This document shows, piece after piece, positions 55,667 through 63,314 of a DNA stretch of 64,000 nt. Within the stretch, counting starts at the first letter, position 1, and each line of letters starts with the position of its first letter. Under the pieces are notes generated by a model. The model did not search any database. It saw only the letters and a program-made list of their open reading frames with translations, and was not told the DNA's origin. This DNA comes from Daejeonella oryzae DSM 19973 (GTDB taxonomy: Bacteria; Bacteroidota; Bacteroidia; Sphingobacteriales; Sphingobacteriaceae). Made by a program: the position numbers and the translations under genes. The stretch spans positions 372,001-436,000 of the forward strand of contig NZ_AUHA01000003.1 in the NCBI RefSeq assembly GCF_000422945.1, read 5' to 3'.

Positions 55667-55674
55667 TATTTTTG
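55667..55674 (+). promoter_or_regulatory. Possible -7 box of mqnE
   Basis: TATTTTTG matches TAnnTTTG, 14 bases before the ATG. The best upstream TTG (55651) is only 13 bases away, so the -33 element is not convincing. Confidence 0.4.
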
Positions 55675-55688
55675 AACAAAGTTGAAAT

Positions 55689-56918
55689 ATGAATTCTTTA
55701 GATACTCTGAATATACTGCTGCAAAACCCGGATCTTGATTCTGACCTTAAATTAATTGCCGAAAAAATAAGGGATGATAACCGGATCAGTTTTAATGAAG
55801 GCGTTTTATTATATGAAAAAGCAGAGCTAGGCTACCTGGGTATTCTGGCAAATTTCATTCGCGAAAAGCGCCATGGAGATAAGACCTATTTCAATAGAAA
55901 TTTCCATATAGAGCCTACCAATCTGTGTATTTATGATTGTAAGTTTTGTTCTTATTCCCGCCTTTTAAAACAAAAATCGGAGGGCTGGGAATATACCATG
56001 GAAGAAATGCTGGACATTGTAAAAAAATACGATGAACAGCCTGTAACAGAAGTGCATATTGTTGGAGGAGTATTGCCTCAGTATGATCTTCACTTTTACT
56101 CACAACTTTTTACCTCCATTCATCAGCATCGTCCGGAGCTGCATGTTAAGGCATTAACGCCGGTTGAATATCATTATATGTTCAAAAAAGCGAAGATTGA
56201 TTATGCTTCGGGAATGAAACTGATGAAAGAGGCCGGCCTGGATTCCATCCCGGGAGGAGGAGCAGAAATTTTCGACCCCGAAATACGTGAGCAAATTGCT
56301 AAAGATAAATGTACGGGTGAACAGTGGCTTCAAATTCACGAAGAATGGCATAAACTGGGAATGCGCTCCAATGCGACAATGCTGTACGGACATATAGAAG
56401 AATATAAACACCGGGTAGATCATCTGGATCAGCTTCGAACTTTACAGGATAAAACTGGCGGCTTTCAAACGTTTATTCCGTTGAAATTCAGAAATCAGGA
56501 TAACCAGATGTCACATGTTCCAGAAGTTTCGGTTATCGAAGATCTTCGTAATTACGCAATCTCCAGAATATATCTTGATAATTTTGATCATATCAAGGCT
56601 TATTGGGCAATGATCAGCAGAGATACAGCTCAATTATCTTTAAGTTTTGGTGTGGATGATATTGATGGAACGTTGGATGACACCACCAAAATATATTCAA
56701 TGGCCGGAGCAGAAGAACAGCATCCGGCAATGAGTACGAAGGAAATCGTAGATCTGATCAGGCATGTGGGAAGAAAACCAATTGAAAGAGATACGCTTTA
56801 TAATGTACTTACAGATTATACTGATTTTGTGTTTCCTGATGAAGTAAAACCAAAATATTATAAACTTCCTGTTGTACAGCCTGCGGCTGATATGGCTCTT
56901 AATAATTTACAGGATTAA
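55689..56918 (+). CDS. mqnE: Aminofutalosine synthase (radical SAM)
   Basis: 409 residues. Radical-SAM cluster motif CIYDCKFC (C80, C84, C87) preceded by NFHIEPTN, as in MqnE. Joins 3-[(1-carboxyvinyl)oxy]benzoate with SAM-derived adenosyl radical in the futalosine route to menaquinone. The longer C-terminal part (about 300-409) is as in MqnE rather than MqnC. Followed, in the same direction, by a histidine phosphatase and mqnA, which supports the pathway assignment. Confidence 0.92.
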   Translation: MNSLDTLNILLQNPDLDSDLKLIAEKIRDDNRISFNEGVLLYEKAELGYLGILANFIREKRHGDKTYFNRNFHIEPTNLCIYDCKFCSYSRLLKQKSEGWEYTMEEMLDIVKKYDEQPVTEVHIVGGVLPQYDLHFYSQLFTSIHQHRPELHVKALTPVEYHYMFKKAKIDYASGMKLMKEAGLDSIPGGGAEIFDPEIREQIAKDKCTGEQWLQIHEEWHKLGMRSNATMLYGHIEEYKHRVDHLDQLRTLQDKTGGFQTFIPLKFRNQDNQMSHVPEVSVIEDLRNYAISRIYLDNFDHIKAYWAMISRDTAQLSLSFGVDDIDGTLDDTTKIYSMAGAEEQHPAMSTKEIVDLIRHVGRKPIERDTLYNVLTDYTDFVFPDEVKPKYYKLPVVQPAADMALNNLQD

Positions 56919-56925
56919 TTTAAAT

Positions 56926-57612
56926 ATGACAGAAATACCGGCAAATAATCCCGAGCTGAATACCGATTCAAATAAAGCAACTTTAAAAACTATTTATATA
57001 ATTCGCCACGGTGAAACTGATCTGAATAGAAGGGGAATAGTGCAGGGCAGGGGAATGAATACAGATTTGAATGAATTTGGAAAACTTCAATCAGACGCAT
57101 TTCATCAGGCATACCAGCATGTTCCATTTGATAAAATATATACATCTACCTTAAAACGAACTCACCAAACAGTTCAGAAATTTATAGATTCCGGAATTGC
57201 ATGGGAGCAGTTTCCCGGTTTGGATGAATTAGCCTGGGGGATTTACGAGGGAAAAGACAGTACCGAAGAAACTAAATCTGCATTTAGGAACATGACGCAC
57301 AATTGGAGCCAGGGAGATCTTCATCATAAATTTGAACAAGGCGAAAGTCCGCTGGAGGTAAAAGAACGACAGTTGATTGTTATACAACATTTGCTTCAAA
57401 ATACCGAAGACAGGAATGTTTTAATCTGCATGCATGGTAGAGCATTAAGGTTATTTCTTTGCCTTTTAACCAATATTCCACTCACAGAAATGGACAAGTT
57501 CCCCCACTTAAATACAACTTTATACAAAGTGATTTATGATGGAATTAGCTTCCGGATTGACGACTTTAATAATACAGATCACCTGAAATATCTTCTCGCA
57601 AATAAAAAGTGA
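56926..57612 (+). CDS. Histidine phosphatase superfamily protein
   Basis: 228 residues from ATG 56926 (an upstream ATG at 56872 lies inside mqnE). IIRHGETDLNRRG has the catalytic His in RHG (27-29); the second His is in MHGRALRLF and LDELAWGIYEGKD provides the acid region. A phosphoglycerate mutase-like phosphatase whose substrate is unknown. It lies between mqnE (7 bases) and mqnA (4-base GTGA overlap), unusual for such a gene, so translational coupling to mqnA is likely. Its first ~20 residues are hydrophilic and poorly conserved-looking. Confidence 0.88.
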   Translation: MTEIPANNPELNTDSNKATLKTIYIIRHGETDLNRRGIVQGRGMNTDLNEFGKLQSDAFHQAYQHVPFDKIYTSTLKRTHQTVQKFIDSGIAWEQFPGLDELAWGIYEGKDSTEETKSAFRNMTHNWSQGDLHHKFEQGESPLEVKERQLIVIQHLLQNTEDRNVLICMHGRALRLFLCLLTNIPLTEMDKFPHLNTTLYKVIYDGISFRIDDFNNTDHLKYLLANKK

Positions 57613-58325
57613 ATAAAATAAAAATCTCCGCAGTTTCATATACAAACACCAAACCTTTTGTTTACGGATTAACACATTCTGAAATCATTAATAAGATTGA
57701 TTTGAGCCTGGATATTCCTTCAACATGCGCTAATAAATTAATTGATAATCAGGTTGATATAGGTTTAGTTCCGGTTGCTGCATTGCTCCGAATTCCGAAC
57801 TATGAAATTATATCTGATTATTGTATAGGTGCTGATGGCGCAGTTAATTCGGTGTATATTTTTAGTGAAAAACCAATTGAAGAAATAGAAACAATCCGCT
57901 TAGATGAACAGTCGCGGACCTCAAATAACCTGGCATTGGTTCTTCTTAAAAACTACTGGAAGGTTGGGCCGCGGGTGGTAATCGGAAATGCAGACGCATT
58001 TGTTCAAATTGGCGACCGAACTTTTGGAAAAAGTGATCAGTATCCGTATGCGTATGATTTAAGTCAGGAGTGGAAAAAATTTACCGGACTGCCTTTTGCC
58101 TTTGCCGTTTGGGCAGCAAATAAAAAAATTGAACCCGCATTTATCAGCGAATTCAATTTGGCATTAAAGTTTGGACTGGCTAACCGGGAGCAGATAATTC
58201 CGGGTCTCCCTGAATATAAAAATTTTGATTTAGCAGATTATCTGATGCATAAGCTTGACTTCAATCTGGATGAAAAGAAGAAAGAAGCCATTTCAAAATT
58301 TCTTGATCTGGTTAAAGATTTATAA
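57609..58325 (+). CDS. mqnA: Chorismate dehydratase MqnA
   Basis: 238 residues from GTG (57609). SYTNTKP (10-16) and DIGLVPVAALLRIPNY are characteristic of MqnA/MqnD-like periplasmic-binding-protein folds; this one fits MqnA by length and by position. Dehydrates chorismate to 3-[(1-carboxyvinyl)oxy]benzoate, the MqnE substrate. The GTGA overlap with the preceding phosphatase is a strong sign of coupled translation. Convergent with the nucleoside phosphorylase gene. Confidence 0.9.
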   Translation: MNKIKISAVSYTNTKPFVYGLTHSEIINKIDLSLDIPSTCANKLIDNQVDIGLVPVAALLRIPNYEIISDYCIGADGAVNSVYIFSEKPIEEIETIRLDEQSRTSNNLALVLLKNYWKVGPRVVIGNADAFVQIGDRTFGKSDQYPYAYDLSQEWKKFTGLPFAFAVWAANKKIEPAFISEFNLALKFGLANREQIIPGLPEYKNFDLADYLMHKLDFNLDEKKKEAISKFLDLVKDL

Positions 58326-58333
58326 AAACCGGA

Positions 58334-59206
58334 TTAAGATTTGGTAATCGCATTTAAAACGTGTTCGATAGCTTTATCTACAACTTTTTGAGGATCGTTA
58401 CTGAATTCAAATTTTACCCTGCTCGCTAAAATTGCATTTACAGATAAAGCTTTATGTCCTAATACTTTGGCTAATGCGTAAATACCAGCTGTTTCCATTT
58501 CGAGATTAGTTATCCTGCGGGATCCGGATCTGAAAGAATTAAACAGGGAAATTAAGGAAGGCACCGCATTTTTTGCCCGTACTTCACGTCCCTGCGGGGC
58601 ATAAAAACCGGGGGTAGTAGCGGTTATACCTTTTAATAAATCTTTACCAATTTTATTCAATAAACCGGGGTCTGCGGAAGTTATGTAAGGCGAAATTCCC
58701 TGTAAATGATGTAAATGAGATTTGATATCATCCTGAATGTTGTGTTCATCAGCAGAAAGCTGATGTATATAATAATGCATGAGTGAATCCAGTCCAACAG
58801 CAAATTCAGAAACCAATAAGGTGCCCATAGGAATATCTTCCTGAATAGCTCCCGAAGTACCGATGCGAATAATTTCCAGGCTTTTTAACTCATCCTTAAC
58901 TGTTCTGCTTGCAAAATCGATATTAACAAGCGCATCCAGTTCATTAAAAACAATATCAATATTATCAGTACCAATTCCGGTAGAAATAACTGTAATTCGT
59001 TTTTTGCCCAGATAGCCGGTGTGGGTTATAAATTCGCGTTTGCCTTTTTTTAATTCAATGCTGTCAAAATGCCGGCTCACTTCTCCAACCCGATCCGGGT
59101 CTCCAACAGTGATTATGGTATCCGCCACATCTTCGGGTACTAAATTTAAGTGATATATACTTCCGTCGGGATTAATAACGAGATCTGATTCTGCTATTGC
59201 TTTCAT
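58334..59206 (-). CDS. Nucleoside phosphorylase
   Basis: 290 residues, NP-I family. TVGDPDRVGEVSRHFD near 33-48, STGIGTDNIDIVFNE and the later TNLEMETAGIYALAKVLG contain the phosphate, ribose and base-binding residues (ME motif). Related to uridine phosphorylase-like enzymes. It is convergent with the mqn operon, and nucleosidases are needed in the futalosine pathway, so a menaquinone-related role is possible, but nothing in the sequence proves it. Confidence 0.85.
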   Translation of the reverse strand: MKAIAESDLVINPDGSIYHLNLVPEDVADTIITVGDPDRVGEVSRHFDSIELKKGKREFITHTGYLGKKRITVISTGIGTDNIDIVFNELDALVNIDFASRTVKDELKSLEIIRIGTSGAIQEDIPMGTLLVSEFAVGLDSLMHYYIHQLSADEHNIQDDIKSHLHHLQGISPYITSADPGLLNKIGKDLLKGITATTPGFYAPQGREVRAKNAVPSLISLFNSFRSGSRRITNLEMETAGIYALAKVLGHKALSVNAILASRVKFEFSNDPQKVVDKAIEHVLNAITKS

Positions 59207-59637
59207 ACAATTAATATTTAGATAGGTGTAATTAGCTGGTTTTATCCAGAGCTAAAGTACAATAACGAATCAATTGTAGACTGGTAATTTAACCTGAATC
59301 TTCTGAGTTAATATGAATTGCAATTAATTAAATTTATCTTGATAATTTAATCATCAACCTTATCTTTAAGAGAATTTAAAACCTTAATGTTAAATTATAA
59401 TTAAATAACGATGCAGAATTACCTTGCTATTATTAGAATATAATATATATAGTAAATATATACGCAGGTTTTAATTTAATCATGTGTATACATACTAGTT
59501 AGGTGTAATTACCCTGCTGTATAAAAGGAGTATGGCGGGATGACGGACTTTCAATAAAAGTAAATTGACTTTATAAGTTATAGATAACACAAAACCATCT
59601 CACTATTGCTATAACAATCCCAATAAACCTATAAGCA
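59207..59637. other. 431-bp AT-rich intergenic region without a gene
   Basis: No ORF beyond about ten codons. A 12-bp direct repeat TAGGTGTAATTA occurs at 59223-59234 and 59500-59511. The rest is A/T-rich and holds no clear terminator or tRNA. It marks the left end of the accessory islet. Confidence 0.6.
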
Positions 59638-59985
59638 TTGACAAAAGAAGAAATAATAAAAATAATTGCAATAGCACTGATAGGCTCATTGAGTAAATCA
59701 TTTTTTGACAATATTCTTGGCAAGTATATTCCAGATAAGAATATACTTAGCTCTTATATAAAAAAATGTTTACTTTTTTCATTGCGATACATCACTCCTG
59801 CATATTTTTTAATAGAACTTTTTATATCAGAAACCATAGTTGATAAGGGCTTCATTTTCCAAGTTGTATTACTATTTTCTGTTTTGGGTTTTAACGTTAT
59901 TCTTGACCTATTTGGCAACTTGTTGAGTATATTAAAATCACAATCAGCTATAATTGAGAAGATTGTGCAAAGAAATTCACGATGA
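59638..59985 (+). CDS. Small membrane protein, unknown
   Basis: 115 residues from TTG (59638). Hydrophobic segments about 8-22, 45-63 and 69-98 suggest three membrane passes, with a short amphipathic C-terminus. Not recognised. More AT-rich codon use than the core genes, and it stands in the islet between core genes, so it may be acquired. Confidence 0.55.
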   Translation: MTKEEIIKIIAIALIGSLSKSFFDNILGKYIPDKNILSSYIKKCLLFSLRYITPAYFLIELFISETIVDKGFIFQVVLLFSVLGFNVILDLFGNLLSILKSQSAIIEKIVQRNSR

Positions 59986-60066
59986 ATGCCTTAGGTATTG
60001 GCAGGGTATAAATTATCTGCTTCTTAAATATTAACTTAATTGATTAAACTTTCAAAAACAAAAAAT

Positions 60067-60327
60067 ATGAAAATTAATGACTATAATTCACTTGACGACA
60101 TATCTGAAAAAGATATGCTGAAATTTCTTTATGCAAATCAAATCCAGATAATGCGCCAAATAAGCAATCTTCAATGGCATTTAGACAGGAGGGAAGATAA
60201 AGACATTCAACTTCAAAGCCCAGAAAATGATGTAAAAATGTTTGTTGATAAAACAGATACTTTTACTAAACAGGTTAATAATTTTTTGGCAAAAGATGAT
60301 TTAGATAAAGGTGTACTCAAACTTTAA
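60067..60327 (+). CDS. Small hypothetical protein
   Basis: 86 residues from ATG 60067; the ATT/TTG-like frame from 60040 would begin without support. Highly charged, helical (NSLDDISEKDMLKFLYANQI), with no membrane or signal segment. Not recognised. Within the acquired-looking islet. Confidence 0.5.
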   Translation: MKINDYNSLDDISEKDMLKFLYANQIQIMRQISNLQWHLDRREDKDIQLQSPENDVKMFVDKTDTFTKQVNNFLAKDDLDKGVLKL

Positions 60328-60751
60328 TACTAAAAGAAGTTGTAATTATTAATCCAGTCAGGTTCTGGTTTTCCTCAATATGTAAGTTTACCATTAACAA
60401 ATCTGCGTATTCTTCTATAAAAGAATTTAATTAATTAACACAGTTTTGAATTTCAGCCTTAGCAGACTTTTCTTTATTAAAATCAGGCAATACTAATGGT
60501 TCCGTAGCTTTAAATATTAACTACAGCTAACATTGCATTTGCGCAAATGGGCTGTCGTGGTGAAACTTATTTTATTACTTACTTTTTGATTGTTTCGGTT
60601 ATCATAGCATAAGGGGGTAACTCCCATCATCGCAAATACTAACCGTTAGGGGCAAATGGTAAAAAAAACACCACAAATGCCATAAACGACTACTAATTGA
60701 AAAGCTCACTTTGCCAGGAATCGAATGAAATACATGTCATAACGAACTCTT
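60328..60751. other. 424-bp gap between small ORFs
   Basis: No gene seen. It contains attC-like site A (60525-60652) and AT-rich flanks; no promoter consensus stands out. Confidence 0.5.
60525..60652 (+). repeat. attC-like imperfect inverted repeat, site A
   Basis: Outer boxes AGCTAAC (60525-60531) and GTTAGGG (60645-60651); inner boxes CATTTGCG (60536-60543) and CGCAAAT (60631-60637) are exactly complementary over seven bases. This nesting of an outer RYYYAAC/GTTRRRY-like pair around an inner pair is the architecture of integron attC sites; canonical consensus is not fully met (the second base of the left box is G). 128 bases, within attC size range. It lies between two unknown ORFs. Confidence 0.55.
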
Positions 60752-60988
60752 ATGAAGATAAAAACAATGTTACTAACAACACTAGAAAAGTTTATTCTAA
60801 CAGTCGAATTTTTGTGGGCAACATGGTGGGCGTGGCTAGTAATATTGGTAGGAAGTTTTGCAGTTTATAGGTATTTTATTACGAGTGAATCTCGGTATTT
60901 ATTGGGCATTTTAGCTGTGATAATGGGTATTTGGTATGTCATTCATGAGTGGCGAGAATACTTAGAAGAACATGGTAGGTCTAAATGA
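60752..60988 (+). CDS. Small membrane protein, cassette-like
   Basis: 78 residues. Two hydrophobic segments (about 14-39 and 46-63) with Trp-rich faces, followed by the acidic EWREYLEEHGRSK. Not recognised. It sits between attC-like sites A and B, as a gene cassette would, and has its own weakly defined promoter region. Confidence 0.55.
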   Translation: MKIKTMLLTTLEKFILTVEFLWATWWAWLVILVGSFAVYRYFITSESRYLLGILAVIMGIWYVIHEWREYLEEHGRSK

Positions 60989-61006
60989 AAAGACGACTAC
61001 TATCGA

Positions 61007-61166
61007 CGATACATTAAGGGCTTAAATAACATCAGCTCCTAATACAGGGTTAGATTATGCCGGTGAGGTGAATCTCTATCCTTTTCTTCTTTTTAACTAC
61101 TTTAATACTGGGTGACAGGTGAGTGCCTTTTAATCGGGCACAACATAAACCCTTAACCGTTATGCG
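61007..61166 (+). repeat. attC-like imperfect inverted repeat, site B
   Basis: CGATACATTAAGGG (61007-61020) at the left and CCCTTAA (61150-61156) followed by CGTTATGCG (61158-61166) at the right: TTAAGGG/CCCTTAA pair perfectly, and CGATAC pairs with GTTATGCG if one extrahelical base is allowed. 160 bases. Less convincing than sites A and C but in the matching position between two ORFs. Confidence 0.4.
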
Positions 61167-61179
61167 TCATTTTAATACT

Positions 61180-61848
61180 ATGAACAAGGACAATTTTAAT
61201 TCTTTTTATCGTAGCGTAGGACGGACTACCTGTAGGATAATATTTGTTCTTGGAATTATTTATGCTATTACAACGACCATAGGACTACTTTCTCTTCAAT
61301 CACCGGATGACTCAATTGGCAATCCTTATTTCACAATAATGGAAATTTTAAGTATAGTTATCTCGTTACTAATGGCAATTAGTCTGATTACGGTTCACCT
61401 TTGTGCTCCGCTTATTGACAAATTTTTCACCCTCACAGCGCTTATTTTTATGTGCTTCACGACAGTAATTACTTCGTCTGTTCACTTTTTAATCCTCTCG
61501 GTTAGCCATACTATGGAAGCTGAACTATTGCAAAACTCTTCATTTTTCTTTTCGTTCAAGTGGCCTTCGGTCGTTTATGCTTTAGACATTCTTGCATGGG
61601 ACTTATTTTTCGGACTTTCAATGTTGTTTTTAGCTCCTGTTTTTAAAATTGACAAGAATTTAAAAGCACTTTTAATTATTAGTGGAATACTAAGCCTAAT
61701 TGGACTAATTGGTATACCGCTTCAAAATATGCAAATCAGAAACATCGGTATAATAGGATATGCTGTTATAGGTCCAGTTGCTTTTCTTTTAATAGGTAAA
61801 ATTCTCGGAGGACAAAAGGATGAATTGGCTAACAAAACGAACGCATAA
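61180..61848 (+). CDS. Membrane protein, cassette-like
   Basis: 222 residues from ATG 61180; the earlier frame from 61123 begins inside site B and is rejected. About six transmembrane segments (20-42, 51-73, 82-105, 128-152, 161-180 and 188-208 approximately). Not recognised; may be a DUF4386-like permease, but this is an impression. Its stop codon TAA overlaps the left box of site C (61846-61848 within CGCATAAC). Confidence 0.6.
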   Translation: MNKDNFNSFYRSVGRTTCRIIFVLGIIYAITTTIGLLSLQSPDDSIGNPYFTIMEILSIVISLLMAISLITVHLCAPLIDKFFTLTALIFMCFTTVITSSVHFLILSVSHTMEAELLQNSSFFFSFKWPSVVYALDILAWDLFFGLSMLFLAPVFKIDKNLKALLIISGILSLIGLIGIPLQNMQIRNIGIIGYAVIGPVAFLLIGKILGGQKDELANKTNA

Positions 61849-61976
61849 CACGGGTTTGGCAAAAGAGGCGGTTCAGTGCTCCGCAGACACATTGGTGGTT
61901 AATCAAACATTAGTTCTCCGCATCAACTTTGGTGCTAAAAATCCAACACATCGCCAAGCCGAAAAATGTTATCTGC
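61842..61976 (+). repeat. attC-like imperfect inverted repeat, site C
   Basis: CGCATAACAC starting at 61842 and ATGTTATCTGC ending at 61976 are outer partners; inner GGGTTTGGC (61852-61860) pairs with CGCCAAGCC (61952-61960) with two mismatches. The overall 135 bases fold into a long imperfect hairpin. The stop codon of the preceding gene is part of the left box, a typical cassette feature. Confidence 0.55.
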
Positions 61977-62015
61977 AAGGAAACTACTAACATAATAAAT
62001 TAAACATTCAGATAT

Positions 62016-62594
62016 ATGAAACAGTATATTATGACAATCATTGCGGTTTTCACGATAATGAACATTTATGCACAAACCAAAACTCTGGGATATTACATAA
62101 CTCATGAGAACGACACCGTTGTAACCCAAATAAAATTCCCGAATGGTTTACTTGGGCAAAATAATTTTACCAACTTGATTGAAGTTGTTGACAGTTCAAA
62201 TGCCCAAAAAAGATTTACTCCTGTTGATATAAAAGGCTATGGCTATTCAGCTGATGGGCGTAAATACGTTTTTTTGTCAAAGCCGGTAAAAGATGGTTCA
62301 TTCAGATTTCTATCTCCCGTATTTGTCGGCTCCAAAGCTAGTTTATATCAATATGGTACATCTACGTCGGGAAGCGGATATGCACTACCTTCTCAGAAGA
62401 TATATTATACATTTGAAAAACCAGACCACAGGTACCTTTTTCTGGTAGGCCAGACAACGAAAAAGTTCAAGAATGAATTAAAAGAATTTTTTAAAGATGA
62501 CCCTGACGTTCTACAGTTAATTGATGAAAAACTAAAATATTGGCTTGAAATGAAAAAAGACTTATTGGAAATAATGCAGACAGCCAATAAGTAA
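62016..62594 (+). CDS. Secreted protein, unknown, cassette-like
   Basis: 192 residues with a signal peptide (1-20, ending NIYAQ). The mature part is beta-rich to about 140 and ends in a charged helical stretch (KNELKEFFKDDPDVLQL). No catalytic motif. Located between sites C and D. Confidence 0.6.
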   Translation: MKQYIMTIIAVFTIMNIYAQTKTLGYYITHENDTVVTQIKFPNGLLGQNNFTNLIEVVDSSNAQKRFTPVDIKGYGYSADGRKYVFLSKPVKDGSFRFLSPVFVGSKASLYQYGTSTSGSGYALPSQKIYYTFEKPDHRYLFLVGQTTKKFKNELKEFFKDDPDVLQLIDEKLKYWLEMKKDLLEIMQTANK

Positions 62595-62605
62595 TAAGCC
62601 CAGAC

Positions 62606-62630
62606 AGCATACGGGTTTTGCAAAACGTTA
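62606..62630 (+). repeat. Remnant of an attC-like site (D)
   Basis: GCATACGGGTTTTGC followed by AAAACGTTA: the left boxes resemble site C (GCATAAC...GGGTTTGGC), and CGTTA resembles the right box, but the intervening 100 bases are missing. It reads as a deleted site at the right edge of the islet. Confidence 0.4.
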
Positions 62631-62673
62631 ATTCCATCTCGACACTCCAGCACCATCAGAATTACTTTCAAGT

Positions 62674-63288
62674 CTAAACACTGCCCAAATAAGAATAGCT
62701 GAGTCCCGAGATATTTTCAAGTTTTAATAGCAAGTTGTTTAGCTGCGTTTTCCTGACAGAAATCTCCAGCGAGCAGATTGTATCGAAATTTTGATTTTGA
62801 TACGTTAGATTTTCATCTTTCACCAATTTCATCACTTCATTTAATTGCAGGTAGTTAAATTTTAGAAGATAGACATCATTTACAGTTTTTTCTATAATTT
62901 GAGCTGCATGAATGGCTTCGAGTGTTGCCGTTTTATAGGCATTTATCAAGCCCGGAACACCCAATAAGGTTCCTCCGAAATACCGCACTACCACAACCAA
63001 AATATTGGTAAGCTCGTTGGATAATAAGGTGTTGAGAATCGGGCGGCCTGCAGTTCCGGAAGGTTCGCCATCATCGTTTAGTCGAAAAACAGAGCGGTCC
63101 GGGCTTATCCGTAAAGCCCAGCAGAAATGCCTGGCCTTCGGGTGTTCTGTTTGCAGTTGTTGAATCAAGGCTTTAATATTCTGCTCAGAATTAACCGGGA
63201 AAGCATATCCTATAAATTTGCTTCCGCGATCTTTAAATATACCTTCGGAAGGGGAGGCAATGGTTTTGTAGTTATCTTCAAAAAGCAT
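62674..63288 (-). CDS. YigZ/IMPACT family protein
   Basis: 204 residues: N-terminal UPF0029 domain (about 15-120) with DGEPSGTAGRPIL and VRYFGGTLLGVPGLINAY, then a DUF1949-type domain. Cytoplasmic; IMPACT proteins are linked to translation regulation, YigZ function is uncertain. Marks the return to core genes after the islet. Confidence 0.88.
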   Translation of the reverse strand: MLFEDNYKTIASPSEGIFKDRGSKFIGYAFPVNSEQNIKALIQQLQTEHPKARHFCWALRISPDRSVFRLNDDGEPSGTAGRPILNTLLSNELTNILVVVVRYFGGTLLGVPGLINAYKTATLEAIHAAQIIEKTVNDVYLLKFNYLQLNEVMKLVKDENLTYQNQNFDTICSLEISVRKTQLNNLLLKLENISGLSYSYLGSV

Positions 63289-63314
63289 ATTTTAAAATCG
63301 AAATGAAAAATAAC

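Noticed and set aside
56872-56925. Upstream ATG for the histidine phosphatase
   Set aside because: Lies within mqnE; the ATG at 56926 is well placed.
59207-62673. Prophage or IS element in the islet
   Set aside because: No transposase, integrase, capsid or tail gene and no terminal inverted repeats.
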